From Dentipellis sp. KUC8613 (lineage: Eukaryota > Basidiomycota > Agaricomycetes > Russulales > Hericiaceae), in assembly GCA_002286715.1 (NCBI GenBank), contig NSJX01000019.1:124001-188000 (forward strand): a DNA stretch of 64,000 nt. Reading direction: 5' to 3'. Position numbers and translations under genes: made by a program. Each line of letters starts with the position of its first letter. The first letter of the stretch is position 1. Under the pieces are notes generated by a model that searched no databases, was not told where the DNA came from, and saw nothing but the letters and a program-made list of their open reading frames with translations. Below, piece after piece: positions 19,528 through 31,532 of the stretch.

Positions 19528-22500
19528 CTATCCGTCCCTCAACTGCTCTAAAAACTCGATGACATCCTTCGCCACCCCCTCACTCGCACCGTCCCTCACA
19601 TTCCTCTCGACACTCCGCCTCTCACCCCATTCATCCTCCGCATCCTCCTCTCCAGGCACCCTGCCCTCCCCCTTCGCAACCCGCACCATAACCTCACGAT
19701 ACAGCCCCACGAACTCGCGCGCGTTGCCCACCAGCCCGTCCAGCTTCGCCCGCCGCGTTGCGCCCGGCAAGGCATCCAGCACCCGCGCCTCGTTCGGCGG
19801 GCACCGGCGCATGAGCAGCCCGAACAGTACCGCGAGGTGCCCGCGCACGATCTGCGCACCGGGGTCGTCGGCGTCGGCGTCGGATTTTCGGTAGAAGAGG
19901 TAGAGGCGGACGAGGCACTCGAGCGCGCCGATGCGTCCGGAGCAGAAGCAGGCGCGGGCGCACGCGCGTTTGCCTGGGCAGGTAGGGTCGTACTCTAAAC
20001 GAGCGAGAGTGCCATGTGAGTAGGGATGCGACGAATGAGAAAGGGAGGACCATACCTGTTTCCCGGACGAGGTCGCGGGCCTCCTCGTCGTCGGCTTGGA
20101 CCAGGTTCGTGAGGAGACCGAGCGCAAGGCAGAGCCGGTCGAAAGCTTGTGCATCACGCTCGTCTGTGTCCGCCTCTGCGTCTTTGTCCATTTCGGCTAG
20201 GGGCTTCTTTTCATCTTTGACGGGCGAAGGCGGCTGGGATCCGGCGAGGAGGGAGATGATAAAGGGCATCGTGAGCGGGTGATGCAGGAGGAGTTTGCAC
20301 CAGACGGCGTTGTCGTGCGATAGATTGATGAGTACGCGCAGGGCTGACTCCATGCACTTGTTGGCTATGAACATGAGACGAACAGGTCAGGAAATGCAGG
20401 AAGTGAAGAATTGAGTTGTTGACTCACCGACAGCATGAAGTTCCTCATACTCCTCATGCTTCAGCACGATGTTACAGACGACGCATAGAGTAACAAGCCC
20501 TTCCGTCATATCCTCCTGCTTGTCGCCGTTGATCAGGTCATCGCCCACCTCGCTGCTCTCTTCGCTCTCTGCCCATCTGCCAAGCAGAAACGAGTCGACG
20601 AGGCCAAGACAGTTTTCGATATGCTCAAATGACGGTGTGTCATCGAGCGCGAGGGAAGAGTCTGGGAGCAAAGATAACCCGGCTGTATATGCGGAGAGCC
20701 GAGACGGGAGGAGGGCGAGTTCGGGAAGAAGCGTCCGGTGGATGAAGACAAAATGTTCGGGGTGGAAGTGGGTGGGCGGGAGTGTGGATAGGGTTTGTGA
20801 TAGGAGCTGACGAAGGGGCGGGCAGGTGGTGGATGGGGGAGCAAGGCCTGATTTCTTCAGGATGGTTGTTCGAAGACTATTCAGCTGAAATAACGAAAAG
20901 CAGTCATTAGCACGATATCAGGAGACGATCGAGGGGCGTTGAACACACCGTGAGCTTCTCCGGCTTCCCGATCCCTGCTTTCTTCAGTTCCGCGTCGCTA
21001 GCCCCGCTCGCAACGATTTCGAGCGGATCCTTTCCACGCGGAACGGAAGAGAGCACACTGCATAGCACCGATGTGAAGTCCGGCTTCTGCGCAAGCTCCA
21101 GGAGATCCCTTGGTGTCTGCGCCGCGAGTGCAACGAAGAGCACCAGGATGGCATCCAGGACCTTGTCTCCGTCCCCCGCGCCCGCACCACGCAAGACGTC
21201 CCACGCACGGCTCAGAAAATCTGTCGTTTTGGCACGCCGCGCAAACTCTGCATCACAGAGCTTGCTCACGATCTCGAGCGCACTGTCAAACACTTCAATC
21301 ATTCTGAAAGGAAAATTAGAAGAAAAAGAAAATCTGACCTTCCTCTCCTCACACCAACCCCCACGTCCCTGTCCATCCCTTCAAACAGATACCCAACCTC
21401 GTCCATAAACCGCCGACTCTCGCCCTTACTCCTCAGCTCCGTGATGCTCTTCAGATCATTCATCATCCCCGGCGGCAGCCACACTTTACTCTTCGTGCCC
21501 TCCTCGCGTAGTTTCCCCTTACCCTTACTTTTCTTCCCCGCCTGCTCGGGCGAAGACTCGACAGGCGACACGGGGCGCGGGTCGTCTTCTGAGTTGTCGA
21601 CGCCCCACCGCGTGCGGAGGTCCGTGTACGACTCGCGCACCTCGAGCCCGAGGTCGTCGCTGTCGGCCGCGTCGCCGTCGAGGCCTGCACCGAGTGGTAC
21701 GAGGAACGAGCGCGAGCGGCCGGCGTATGTCCGGATGTTGGCGTTCGAGCCGGCGGGCGGGGGGCGCTGTGGTGGGGAGTCCGGGAACGTTTGAGTTTGA
21801 GTTGCTACTGCGTCGAGGGCATCCTGCGAGTGTGCTGTGGTTATTGGGTGGGCGTGGGACAGAGAGCGCGTGGAGGATATTGATATTATGGAGTTGAAGC
21901 TCTTGCCCGCGCCCGCGCTAGGCTCCTGCGAATCGGTGAATTCGTCGAGTGAAGCTTCTGTCCGAGAACGCGCGAGCATGCGCTTCGCGAGGGGTATCCG
22001 TGGTTTGGGATTCTTTGATGGCGTACGGGGTATACCTGCATCGTCTACTGCCGTTTTTGACGACGATGCGAAGTTAAATAGGCTGGATAGATCTTTTGGC
22101 GGAGTATTGGGCGTGACAGTTCTATGGGGTTCAGCGGGAAGAGTAGCTGTGCGGACGAGAGGTGATCTGTGTGGTGTACCGGGGGAGGAGTCGAAGGGGG
22201 TGAGCGGGGATGACTGAGGAATGGCGAGCGGTCGATGAGGTGTCTCAAAGATTGAACCCTTTGATGGAGTCCGGGAGAGGTACGTTGTTGGTGGTTTTTT
22301 AGGAGTGATGGATGAGGTCGGTGGGACGGTTTGTGAGGATCGGGATGGAGGAACCGGCGGCGTCTTGTGGCGCTCTGTCTCGCACCATGCTGTTAGACCA
22401 GTACGTGGAACATTGCTAGACGAAAACATGCCTGTAGACGGTGTAACATTTCGATGCGTACCATTCATACTTGGGCCATTCCGTGTGGATGGTCCCGCCT

Positions 22501-23300
22501 TCGGTTTCGCATGCTGCAGTTCATGGGTCCGCTGCGGCTTCGAAGAGCTAGGATCCGCCACCGGCTTCGCGGGAGCTAAGTTCATGGACAAGTCAGCGGT
22601 ATTTATAAACAATGAATGGGCGTGCCACACACTTCTTGAAGGTGTCTTGAGCGGTTTCCGTACCGGGCTTTCTATCACGACCTCAACACGGTTAGGCCGT
22701 GTGCTCTTGTTCCGTTTCGATGTCGTTGGTGCAGTTGGAAGCGTGTCGTCTGCATCAAGAAGAGCTAAGCAAGCGTTCCGATGATATGACAATGAATTGC
22801 TCTACCGTCGTCTGCCGTGTGGCCAACTCGGAGAGGTGTGGTCACTGGAAACGCAGGCCAAATTCAGCCAGGCAACACAAGAGCATACTATCTCACAACG
22901 CACCTTGACTAGCAGCAACAGACGCAGGCTTCGTACGAAGTCTCTTCGCATCCGTGCGACCCACCGCACCATTTGACTGCAACTTCTCCCGGTCCGGCGA
23001 CCTCTCCCTCTTACGTTTCTCCGCAGGCACTTTCGTCACGACCTCCTTCCCCTTCTTTTCCGGTGACGGCGTGATGAAGCCTTTCTGCGTTCGCGGTGAA
23101 GCAGGCAATATCACCTCTACCTGCAATCGCTGCTTCTTGCGCGAACTTTGAGCCTTGTCCGGTTCCCGCTCCCGCTCCTCCGCGCGTCCGGAACCGTTCT
23201 TCAGCTGTTCGCCGTCGTCGTCCGAGTCGTGCACGCTATCTAGCGTGCGTCGCTGTCGCTTTGCAGCTCTGCGCCCATAAGTTACGGGCCGCGAGCTCAT
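19528..23300 (-). CDS. WPL1: WAPL family cohesin-release factor
   Basis: Wings-apart-like protein, which with Pds5 opens the cohesin ring and removes it from chromosomes. Exon 1 starts with MSSRPVTYGRRAAKRQRRTL at 23300. A long, disordered, Ser/Pro-rich and basic region follows (about 21450-22790). The conserved WAPL domain then begins (WLPPGMMNDLKSITELRSKG, then FMDEVGYLFEGMDRDVGV). After an intron ending in TTTCAG at about 21303 it continues MIEVFDSALEIVSKLCD, FLSRAWDVLRGAGAGDGDKV and LVLFVALAAQ. Further helical-repeat exons carry HIENCLGLVDSFLLGRW, ESALRVLINLSHDNA and LCLALGLLTNLVQADDEEAR. The protein ends EFLEQLRDG at 19528. It is divergent from BIR1 with 220 bp between starts. Its 3' end was copied in the tandem duplication at 17380-17650. 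Confidence 0.88.
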
Positions 23301-23520
23301 GTCCTATGTAGGATGTTGGAGAGAGAGAGACGCGAGGGCAACAATAAAGCAGGTACTAGCAATTAGCAACCCCAGCCCCGTCACGCATCACGCGCGTGAC
23401 GTCCCCGACGCGTCCGTCACGTCACCTCCTACTAAGCTTCAAGCGAACCTCAGGCTCGTCCCGCCAAAACTAACGTTTTCCCCTCCCAGCACATCCCATT
23501 CCACCCTCACGACGTTACTA
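23301..23520. promoter_or_regulatory. Shared divergent promoter of WAPL and BIR1
   Basis: Only 220 bp separate the two divergent start codons (23300 minus, 23521 plus), so the promoters must overlap. Several CGTCACG/CGCGTGACG-type elements occur at about 23378-23425. No TATA box is obvious. Confidence 0.5.
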
Positions 23521-26329
23521 TGGAAGCAAACCAAGCGCGCCTCGCGACCTTCTCCAAGCCGCAGCGCCTCAAGGGCCCGGGCAAGCGCAGCACGTCCGTG
23601 AAGTGGCCGCACCCGACGGCGGAGGGCGGCGCGTTCGCCGCGACGCCCGACGCGCTCGCGGAGGCGGGCTTCTTCTTCAGCCCGAGCGCGGACGAGCGCG
23701 ACAACGTCGTGTGCTTCACGTGCGGGAAGGAGCTCGGCGGGTGGGAGCCCGCGGACGACCCGTTTGCGATCCACTGGGCCAAGTGCGCGGACCGCTGTGC
23801 GTGGGCGCAGGTGCGCTGCGGGCTCGCGGCGGATGTCGACCGGCGTGGCGAGTGCGTGTTTTTTTTTCTCCACTGCGCTTTGGCTGTATGCTGTTTGGGC
23901 GTGGAATTGTGTACTGATTGGCGTGAAGATGGGCGTTCAAGGATCCGAGTCGCGCGCCGATGAGCAAGGCGATGGAGAAGGCGCGCCTAGCGACTTTCAG
24001 GAAGGGCGATCTGTGGCCGCACGACTCGACGAAAGGGCACGGCGCGAACTCAAGCAAGGTATGTTCGTATCCACACCATATCCGTAGCTCTGCCTCGGTA
24101 CAGCGAATCTAACACCCGCACGGCAGATGGCCAAAGCAGGCTTCGTATACACCCCCGAAACCGCCGGCGACGATACCGCCACCTGCCTCTACTGCCACGT
24201 CTCCCTCAGCGGCTGGGACGACGACGACGACCCCCTGTATGCTACCTCACTTCCCTCTCCCACATACCACATACTAACAAATACACATCTGCCACCACAG
24301 CGAAGAGCACCGCCAACGCGCCGCCAAGCTCGCATCCTCATGCCCCCTCTTCGCCTCCCCACAGCCCTCGCCCCCGCCACCCGCGCTCGCGAAATCAGCA
24401 GCCGCAAAACCACGCGCCCCGTCCACCGCGCGCGCAGGCAGCCGGGCGCGCTCCGTCTCCCGAAAGGCCGCGCCGGAGCCGGAGCCCGAGCCGTCCGAGC
24501 ACGAGCGCCCGGCGTCGGACTCGGAGGACGAGCTCGCGGCGCCCATACCCGTGCCTGCGCCCGCGCCGAAGAGGGGGCGCACGCCGTCGGGCAATTCGTT
24601 GAAGGCGAAAGAGAAAGGAAAGGCGAAGGAGCAGGAGGCGCTGAGCCTGCGGCGCTCGACGCGCGGGCGGCCCGCGTCGGAGGTGGAGGTGGAAGTGGAT
24701 GAGGATGAGGCGAGCGGGAGCGATGTGAAGCCGAAGAAGGCTGTGCGAGGGAAGAGCAAGACGAAGGAGAAGAAGAGGCCTGCGGTGATTGAGGAGGATG
24801 ACGAGGAGGAGGAAGAGGAGGTGCCGGCGCTGAAGGCGAAGAGGTCGGCGAAGGGCAAGGCGAGGGCGAAGGACACGGAGGATGAGGGCGAGGAGGCGAA
24901 TGTGCTGGCAAAGTCGACGAGAGGCGCGAAGAGCAAGGCGAGGGCGCAGAAGGAGACGGATCGGGAGACGGAGGACGAGGTGCCGAAGGCGAAGGCGAAG
25001 CGGGGGCGGGCAAAGAAGGTGGTTCCGGAGACGGATGCGGATGAAGATGAGGACAGCCCCGACGTGGTGCCGGCGAAAACGGCGAAGAAGGGGAAGAAGA
25101 AAGCAGAAAGCCCAACGGAAGATGAGGAGGAAAAACCAAAGAAAACAAGGCGGGCTACGACTGCGAAGGCGCTGAAGGCCAAGTCAAAGGTGGCAGATTC
25201 CGAACAGGAGGATAGCAGCTTGGGCAGTCGAGCAGGGACGGCGGAACCTGCGGCAAAGAAGGGGAAGAAACCAGCATCGAAGGTTCAGGCGGTCGTGGAG
25301 ATTGAGAGCGAGGAGGAGCTTTCGAGGCCACCATCGCCACAGCCGAAAGCTACCAAATCTAAAGGCAAGACAAAATCTGTGCCTCTTCCTGTTGCCTCGG
25401 ATAGTGAGGAAGAGGAAGACATACCTCCTGCGAAGCCCGTTCGACAACCAAAGTCCACGGCCAACGGCAGTATTCCTTCTTCCGAGAGCGGAGAGTCTGT
25501 CCGCTTGAAGCCATCATCCAAGTCAGTCACGAACGGCGTCAAGACCAAGATGGCTCCGCCACCGATCCCAGAGGACCGGATGGATTTAGACGAGGACGAG
25601 GTGGAAATGGAGGTGGCGCCTGCCAAGCCGACGCGACCGCTGAAGCCCTCGTCCAAGGTGCGTGCCGCCACGAACCCGCCATCGGAGGACAGCACGAGCG
25701 GTTCGGTGCGCTCCAAGTCGTCAAAATCGAGCTCGAAGGCGGCGGATACGACAAGACCGCGCACCGTCTCTGGCGGGGACCGCATGGATGTGGACGCCCC
25801 CGTCCCGAAGTCAAAGGGGAAGAAAGCGGCTCCCCCCCGGCACGATGAGGTCGACGTGCGCGAGGTCGAAATGCTGGCTCCGCCACGCGCACCCGTGCCC
25901 GCACGCGAGCCATCGCCCGCGCGTCCGCCCCGGTCGCCCCTTCGCCCGACCTACGCCTCCCGCCCACCCGAGATCCACATCTCGCCCTCGCCATCACGCT
26001 CACACTCGCGCTCTTCCTCCGGCTCCTCAGCGCACATGGTCACCGCGCCATCGACGCCCCCCCGCCCGTCCCCCGCCACGCCGCCGCCACCCTCGTCTTC
26101 GGCGCTCACGCTGCCATCGCTCGACAGCCAGGACGAAGTCGCGATTGCGCTGCCGACGCAGGCGGAGGCGCGCGCGCTGACGGAGGAGGAGCGCGCGCTG
26201 ACGGTGGAGCAGTGGATCCGGAACGAGATTGAGGAGCAGTATGAGGGGCTGCGGAGGGAGGGGGAGATGAAGATTCGTGCGTTTAAGGAGCGTGCGGCCG
26301 AGGTGAGGAAGGCGATTGAAGCGCTGTAA
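23521..26329 (+). CDS. BIR1: Two-BIR survivin/Bir1 family protein
   Basis: Chromosomal passenger complex subunit that places Aurora kinase at centromeres. Exon 1 starts MEANQARLATF and carries BIR1 with zinc ligands CFTC...HWAKCADRC. It splices (donor at 23852) to WAFKDPSRAPMSKAME, then to MAKAGFVYTPE with BIR2 (CLYCHVSLSGWDDDDD, then EEHRQRAAKLASSC). A very long acidic and lysine-rich, low-complexity tail follows (about 24400-26130), with many SD/E and KAK repeats suited to phosphorylation. The C-terminal helix (VEQWIRNEIEEQYEGLRREG) resembles the region that binds INCENP/Borealin-like partners. The stop is at 26327-26329. Fungal Bir1 proteins usually have two BIRs and a long tail, as here. 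Co-orientation with WAPL through a shared promoter fits a mitotic role. Confidence 0.88.
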
Positions 26330-26803
26330 GGTGGCTGGGTTGGGTGTTTGGTACGACGAGGATGAGGAGGGTGTTGTTGCTTCTTGCTGCATGCTGCATG
26401 GACACAGACTTCGTCAGTTCGTTGTGAATTATCGCATTGCTTGTTACGGGTGTCGTCGTTATTTATTGCTTTCCTTTCAGTCAGGATCTTTGAGAAGAAC
26501 AGTGCATACTTTTGAGACCCCGTCAAATTGCAGCGGCGCGCGTTGGAACAATCCAGTCGGTAGCATCGACATCCATTTCGACATTCTCCTTCCGTCTATA
26601 TATCACGGTGCTTATCCACACCGATACCCATTCGCGGGTGTTACCTTCTGTCAACCACTCTAACATTTCATGATGTGGAGGAGCAGGCCGAGTTCGCCGG
26701 ATGCGGCAAGCGCCGTCATAGGTGGCGTGACAATGTCAACGCGTGAGGATAAACCCTGCTGTAGCTGAGGCGACTACTAGACTACGAGGGTCGCGTCCTC
26801 GTC
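26330..26803. other. Intergenic stretch
   Basis: About 470 bp between BIR1 and the HNH gene. There is an AT-rich CTATATATCA near 26596, about 200 nt before the next ATG, which could be a TATA box. No coding signal seen. Confidence 0.4.
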
Positions 26804-28468
26804 ATGCCATTAGCGGGCGAACCTAACTCTGAGCCTTTGCCACAAAACACATATCCAGATGGAGATATCCAAACTGCTTATGACTGCTGTCTGCGACTCG
26901 AGAGTCGTCGGAATAACTTCTCAATCGACTTTCAAGATGCTTGCATGAAGATATTGGAAGATCTTACTCCTGCTGTCGCTGCACGTACCCTTGGACACGG
27001 TATACGTCTTGCTCCTCACGACGTCGGTCGCGACGCCTTGGTGCACGACATTCTCGCTTGTAACGACATCATGGAGTTGTTGGCCGGGCTCGCCCATCTG
27101 TATATATTTGGGTTTATACGAGTCTGTACGTGGAAATCTGTGTTCTGCTCTCTTTCTGTCCACTGATTCATCTGCAGTTTACAATGCCAAAGGCCCCACG
27201 CCTGCAGTGTCAACCGCTCTGACACCTCGCCTGTCTTCGGAGGCCGTCGCGGTACCCACATTCTCCATCCATCGTCCAGCACGCCTGAAGCGCTGCGCAA
27301 ACTGGTGAGCTTTGAGTTGACGTTGGATGCATGTCTCATCTTTGTGTAGCTTTTGCTTCGCGATGAGCATCGATGTGCCTTCACTGGCTACCTTGATTTC
27401 AAAGAGTACCAGAAAAATCGCTCCAAATACAGTTCATCTACGCCGCTTGCTGTTTCCACCAACTTGAATGTCGCGCATATAATCAGCCAGTCTCTCTCGG
27501 ATCACATCACTGGCATCACCTCAGCTGTTCAGGCCAAGGTGTGTGCATTCGTGTCTCCCCTCGTTGGATTACCTCAGATTTTAACATCCCTTCCCAGTTC
27601 GAATGGGCTAGGACGGCGGGGGCGATGATCGCGCGTTTTGGAGGGGTCGATGCTCAAAATATACTCGGCGGTGCGAACCTCCACAGTCCCAAGAACGCGT
27701 TCATATTGTCCCTTGACGCCCACATCCTATTTGATCACCTTGACTTGTACCTCATGCCAGTCAAGGTAAGTCTAACGATCTCTGTCGTCTCTCGATCGCT
27801 GCAACGGGCTACGACTGATCAAGGATCATTAGGACCTACAAGAGCAAGTCATACCCGACACTTACAAAGCCACATATGCTTGCGATGAGCAAGACCTACG
27901 TCAGATAAGGTTGTACTGGAAGGATGAAGTGACCTTCAGAAGTTGCTTCGTGGATGGCAAGGTAATACCCGCCCCTGACCCCATGCTAATCGCATTGCAT
28001 GCAGCTTGCGCGCAGATCGCCCACATTTCTGGGGTTGCGGAATGCCTTCGAGAGCTCTACCGGGATACGGACGCCATTGCAGCCATGACCGAACCGAATG
28101 CTGCGTATGAGCTGAGCCGTGCTCTCACGACGTTGCAGAGTGTCTCCCCTATGGTATATAGCTCTTTTTGTACCAGTAACCGCACTCGTGTATGTACTGT
28201 TAGTCATGTTAGGTCAATTTGTCCGCGCATACTGTGTGTATCTTGCAATGTAGATGTGTTCGACAGTATGAGATGTCCTTGTTTTCCTCCTAGCGTCCCC
28301 ACAGCCGCTACCACCTATATATCAAATCTAACGAGCACGCAACAGGAGACTGTCGACAGCGTTCATCACCTGATTCTGGATCACTTCTCCCACACCGCTG
28401 CGCAACAGCTTGGTCCGCAACCACTAACCCATTTATCCCGCTTGTATTCCTCGTGTCTTGAGGCATGA
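26804..28468 (+). CDS. HNH_2-type nuclease-domain protein
   Basis: Agaricomycete-specific protein family with an HNH endonuclease-like core; cellular role unknown. ATG 26804 opens a helical N-terminal exon (DIQTAYDCCLRLESRR...FQDACMKILEDL). After two introns the core starts with LLLRDEHRCAFTGYLDF, then NVAHIISQSLS, and after a further intron FEWARTAGAMIARFGG, LHSPKNAFILSLDAHILFDH and LYLMPVK. The conserved H (VAHI), N (PKNAF) and H (DAHILFD) give the HNH motif. A C-terminal extension follows (LYWKDEVTFRSCFVDGK, about 27911 onward) and stays open to TGA at 28468. The exact frame of the short exon at about 27178-27303 is uncertain. The family is expanded in these fungi and often varies in copy number. 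Confidence 0.78.
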
Positions 28469-28894
28469 TATTGCTAGAGTGAGCCGCGCCATGCTGCCGG
28501 TGCTTGAGAGCGAAGTTCAACTACAAGACCTGCCATAAGGAGCGAGGACGTGGCATGGCCATATGGACTGTATCCGGAGGCTGTGGCGAGAGCACGGGAT
28601 TGGTGGGGCATAAAATAGGACGAGTGAGAACGCTTTGCCGCACCATTGCGCTGTGTGATACTTCAAGGGAGTCTGGACTCACCCGATCGTCTTTGGTATT
28701 CTTTCAACGTCACACATCCCATTCAAGTTCGAACCGTTCGCCCGCAAGCACCGGCTGCCTGCCTCACGACCCCCGACTCTCCCCACGCCTCTCTCTTTCG
28801 TTCTTCTCACTCCCCTTCCTCTTTTCTCCATTCCCAGTCGCTCCACGCATCCCTATATCATACTACTTTCTTCCTATCCAGAGCTCTAATCACC
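28469..28894. other. Promoter region of the GPI-anchored protein gene
   Basis: A 426-bp stretch that becomes strongly pyrimidine-rich (CT tracts at about 28785-28860) just before the ATG at 28895. This is a common feature of highly expressed fungal promoters. CATAAAATA at about 28609 is a weak TATA candidate. Confidence 0.4.
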
Positions 28895-30529
28895 ATGCTC
28901 GCCTCCTTGCTCACCATCGCCTCTCTTTACCTCGCGCCCGCCGTCGTGCGTGCTTCGCCGTGTGTCGCGTTCGACATCAACTGGAACCTCCTTGGGTTTG
29001 GCCTTAATGGCAAAGACTGGAATGCGGGCACGCAGGACCAGTGGAGCAGCGGTACGTGTGCTCTGCGTCGAGGAATCTGCACCCGCTGACGAGCTACGTG
29101 ACGCGCAGGCAGCGCTGCCGACATTACCACCAGCGGACGACCGTACGTGTCTTCGCAGTCTTCGCGTGTACTTTGACCCTCAGCCCTGCGCAGTCCCTTC
29201 GACGGAGCCAACACAACGTGCTACCTCTCCCAGGTACGCGTGTCATCCCAGTCGTGAGACCCGCGGTGCTTCCGTGCTGACCTATTCGGCGTGTAGTTCA
29301 CAAATGCAATCTACGTCATGAACGGCGACAAGTCGAGCCCGTCGAGCGTGCACATCTACGACGCGACTGCCAAGTCGTGGACCACCCAGTCCGTGACCAC
29401 GGGCTCCTTCGACCCGTCCTCGTTCGACGCCATCCTCGACCATGACACCAATGTCGTCTGTGCGTCCTGTTGTGCCTTCCTTCCTCCCTACCGCCGTGCT
29501 GACTGATGTCCCTGTGTTATTATATCCCCGTGGACATAATTAGATGCGCTCTCTCACGGCGAGGTGTTCTCGCTCGACATGGGCCTCCTCAAGGCCGCAA
29601 ACAGCTCCGCACTCGCATGGAACGACGTGCAGAAGGCACCCTACGACGCGAGCTACCAGCCCGTCATGGCGCTTGCGCAGAACCATATCCACTTCCTCAA
29701 CGTACCCGGCGTGCCCCAGGGCCAGGCGGACATCTTCGTCATCCACTGTACGTGTCCTGTCCTGTCCTTCTGTCCCCGCCGCACCCCGTTTCCGAACGCC
29801 CCAGTTCTACGCGTTCTGCTGTGCACCGCGAAGATGCCCGTCGCCACGCCGCGCTTCGCGCATCACGCGCGCGCAGCTCTCACGTCACTCGCTCCCACTC
29901 CCTGATCACATGCTGACATGTCGACTTCTCTTCTTCCTCTTCTTCACACCGCAGTCTCGTACTTCCAGCCGCAGCCGCAAGCGTACCCGCTCGCCGACGG
30001 CAGCGCCTTCCCCTCCTCCTTCGGCCAGGCCACATCCTTCTTCCAAGCCGAGGGCGTGCAGCAGGAATTCGCGTTCATCCCGGCCGACTCGTCCGCGACG
30101 TACGTCGTGAACGTCGAGACGAACACGACGCAGGCGCTCGCGGGCCCCGCGACCAAGGACGCGCAGGCGACGTACTTCGCGGGCCTCACGAGCCTCGTCC
30201 AGCTCGACTCGACCGGCACCGTCTCGTGGCTCCCGTACGTCCAGAACGACACCAACGCGAACAAGGCCGCGCAGTGGAGCAAGGTCGCGGCGCTCGCGAG
30301 CGTCGCACCCGCGACGACTGCCGGGGCGGGATCGAGTGCCAGTGCGGGCGCGGGTGCGACGGGCTCGGTCGGCCCCAAGGCGTCGGGATCGGGCGCGAGC
30401 AGCAGTGCCGGTCCGAAGGCGTCGGCGAACCCCCAGAACACGGGCGCGGAGAATGGCGCGGTCGGCGTGCAGGTGCAGCGCGGGCTGGTGGGTGCGGTGT
30501 TGCTCGGTGCGCTTGCCGTCTTGGTCTGA
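28895..30529 (+). CDS. Secreted, GPI-anchored cell-surface protein
   Basis: N-terminal signal peptide (MLASLLTIASLYLAPAVVRA, cleavage after RA-SP). The mature part begins CVAFDINWNLLGFGLNGKDW. It is spread over about six exons. The middle has Kelch/propeller-like strands (FTNAIYVMNGDKSSPSSVHI, FDAILDHDTNVVYALSHG, VFSLDMGLL) with several N-glycosylation sites (ANTT, TNTT, NDT). The last exon (from about 29955) ends in a Ser/Ala/Gly-rich linker and a hydrophobic tail (LVGAVLLGALAVLV) directly before TGA 30527-30529, the pattern of a GPI-attachment signal. Such proteins sit on the plasma membrane or wall. No enzyme motif was recognised, so the exact function is unknown. A related secreted protein without an anchor would be an alternative reading if the tail were not cleaved. 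Confidence 0.75.
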
Positions 30530-31532
30530 GCTGGTCTCTGCCGGCTGTGTGTTTGGTGTTTGGTGTCCTGTGTCTGTGTCTCTGCTCTCGTTGTGTTTTC
30601 CTTCGTTTCGTTTCCCATTCGGATCGGTTTTTCGCCGCTTTGCATCGGTGCTGCGCCTTGGTTCCAGTTTCTTTCGCCGGGCACGCAGCCACTCCCCATT
30701 CCCACTCCCATTCCCACTCCTACACACGCATTCCCGCATTTCTGCATTCTTCAGCATCCATAGAAAATTACCCATACATACATACAATACCGTGGATTTA
30801 GTCGTACGTACGCATGGACGATGGACGCTGCGTTAACGTGCCCGTTCGGTATCCGCTTACCTCACATTCTTACTACCCCCCTGGCTGCATTGGAATGGAC
30901 CCTCTCCCCGCCCCTTCCTATCCTCCCCTGCCTAGCACTCCCCTTACCTTCGCTGGCGCGTTCCACTCCGATACCAGTTTCCTTGATTCCCTCCATCCCT
31001 TTACTGTCGATGCTTCGCTCTTACCCCTACTCTTGACTCGTTTGGTTTCGTAGAACTTTTGGTGTTTGGACGGATCGGATCGTGATTGTGATTACGGATG
31101 GAATTGGAATTTGGCATTGGATTCCAAGATGTGTGTGTGTGTGTGTTGCGAACTTGTCAACATCGACCATGTAAGAGAGTATGAGGATGACGGGGGTGGG
31201 GTTGGTGTGGGTTGGCGAGGTGGCTGTGCTAGTGCCAGTGGTCGGTGACCGTTGCTCGGTTCACTCAGCTGGCTCGTGGTCGGTCTCAACGATTTTTGAG
31301 CTGCAGGACGGCAGTTGCATACTTGCTGAAACAACATTGTAGCACAGGTGTACTCAGGCAAGCGCAAGATATCCATATAACGGTCATCACGTATAGATTT
31401 CGAGATCAGCAACAGCACTAGCGAGAACATCATCACTATCGTACACGACTGGTGTTTTTCGTATCCTTTTCTTCACAAATCGACCGTATACCAGCACCGT
31501 AACACGAGCGCACACACCAAATACAAGTACAC
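30530..31532. other. Intergenic stretch with low-complexity tracts
   Basis: About 1 kb with TGTCTGTGTCTCTGCTCTC, CCCATTCCCACTCC repeats near 30695-30720 and a (GT)n run near 31130-31147. It has no recognisable exon chain. It contains the GPI gene 3'UTR and leads into the hairpin array. Confidence 0.45.

Noticed and set aside
24189..25182. Large minus-strand open frames opposite BIR1
   Set aside because: They are shadows of the low-complexity acidic/lysine-rich coding strand and consist of Ser/Pro runs without domains.
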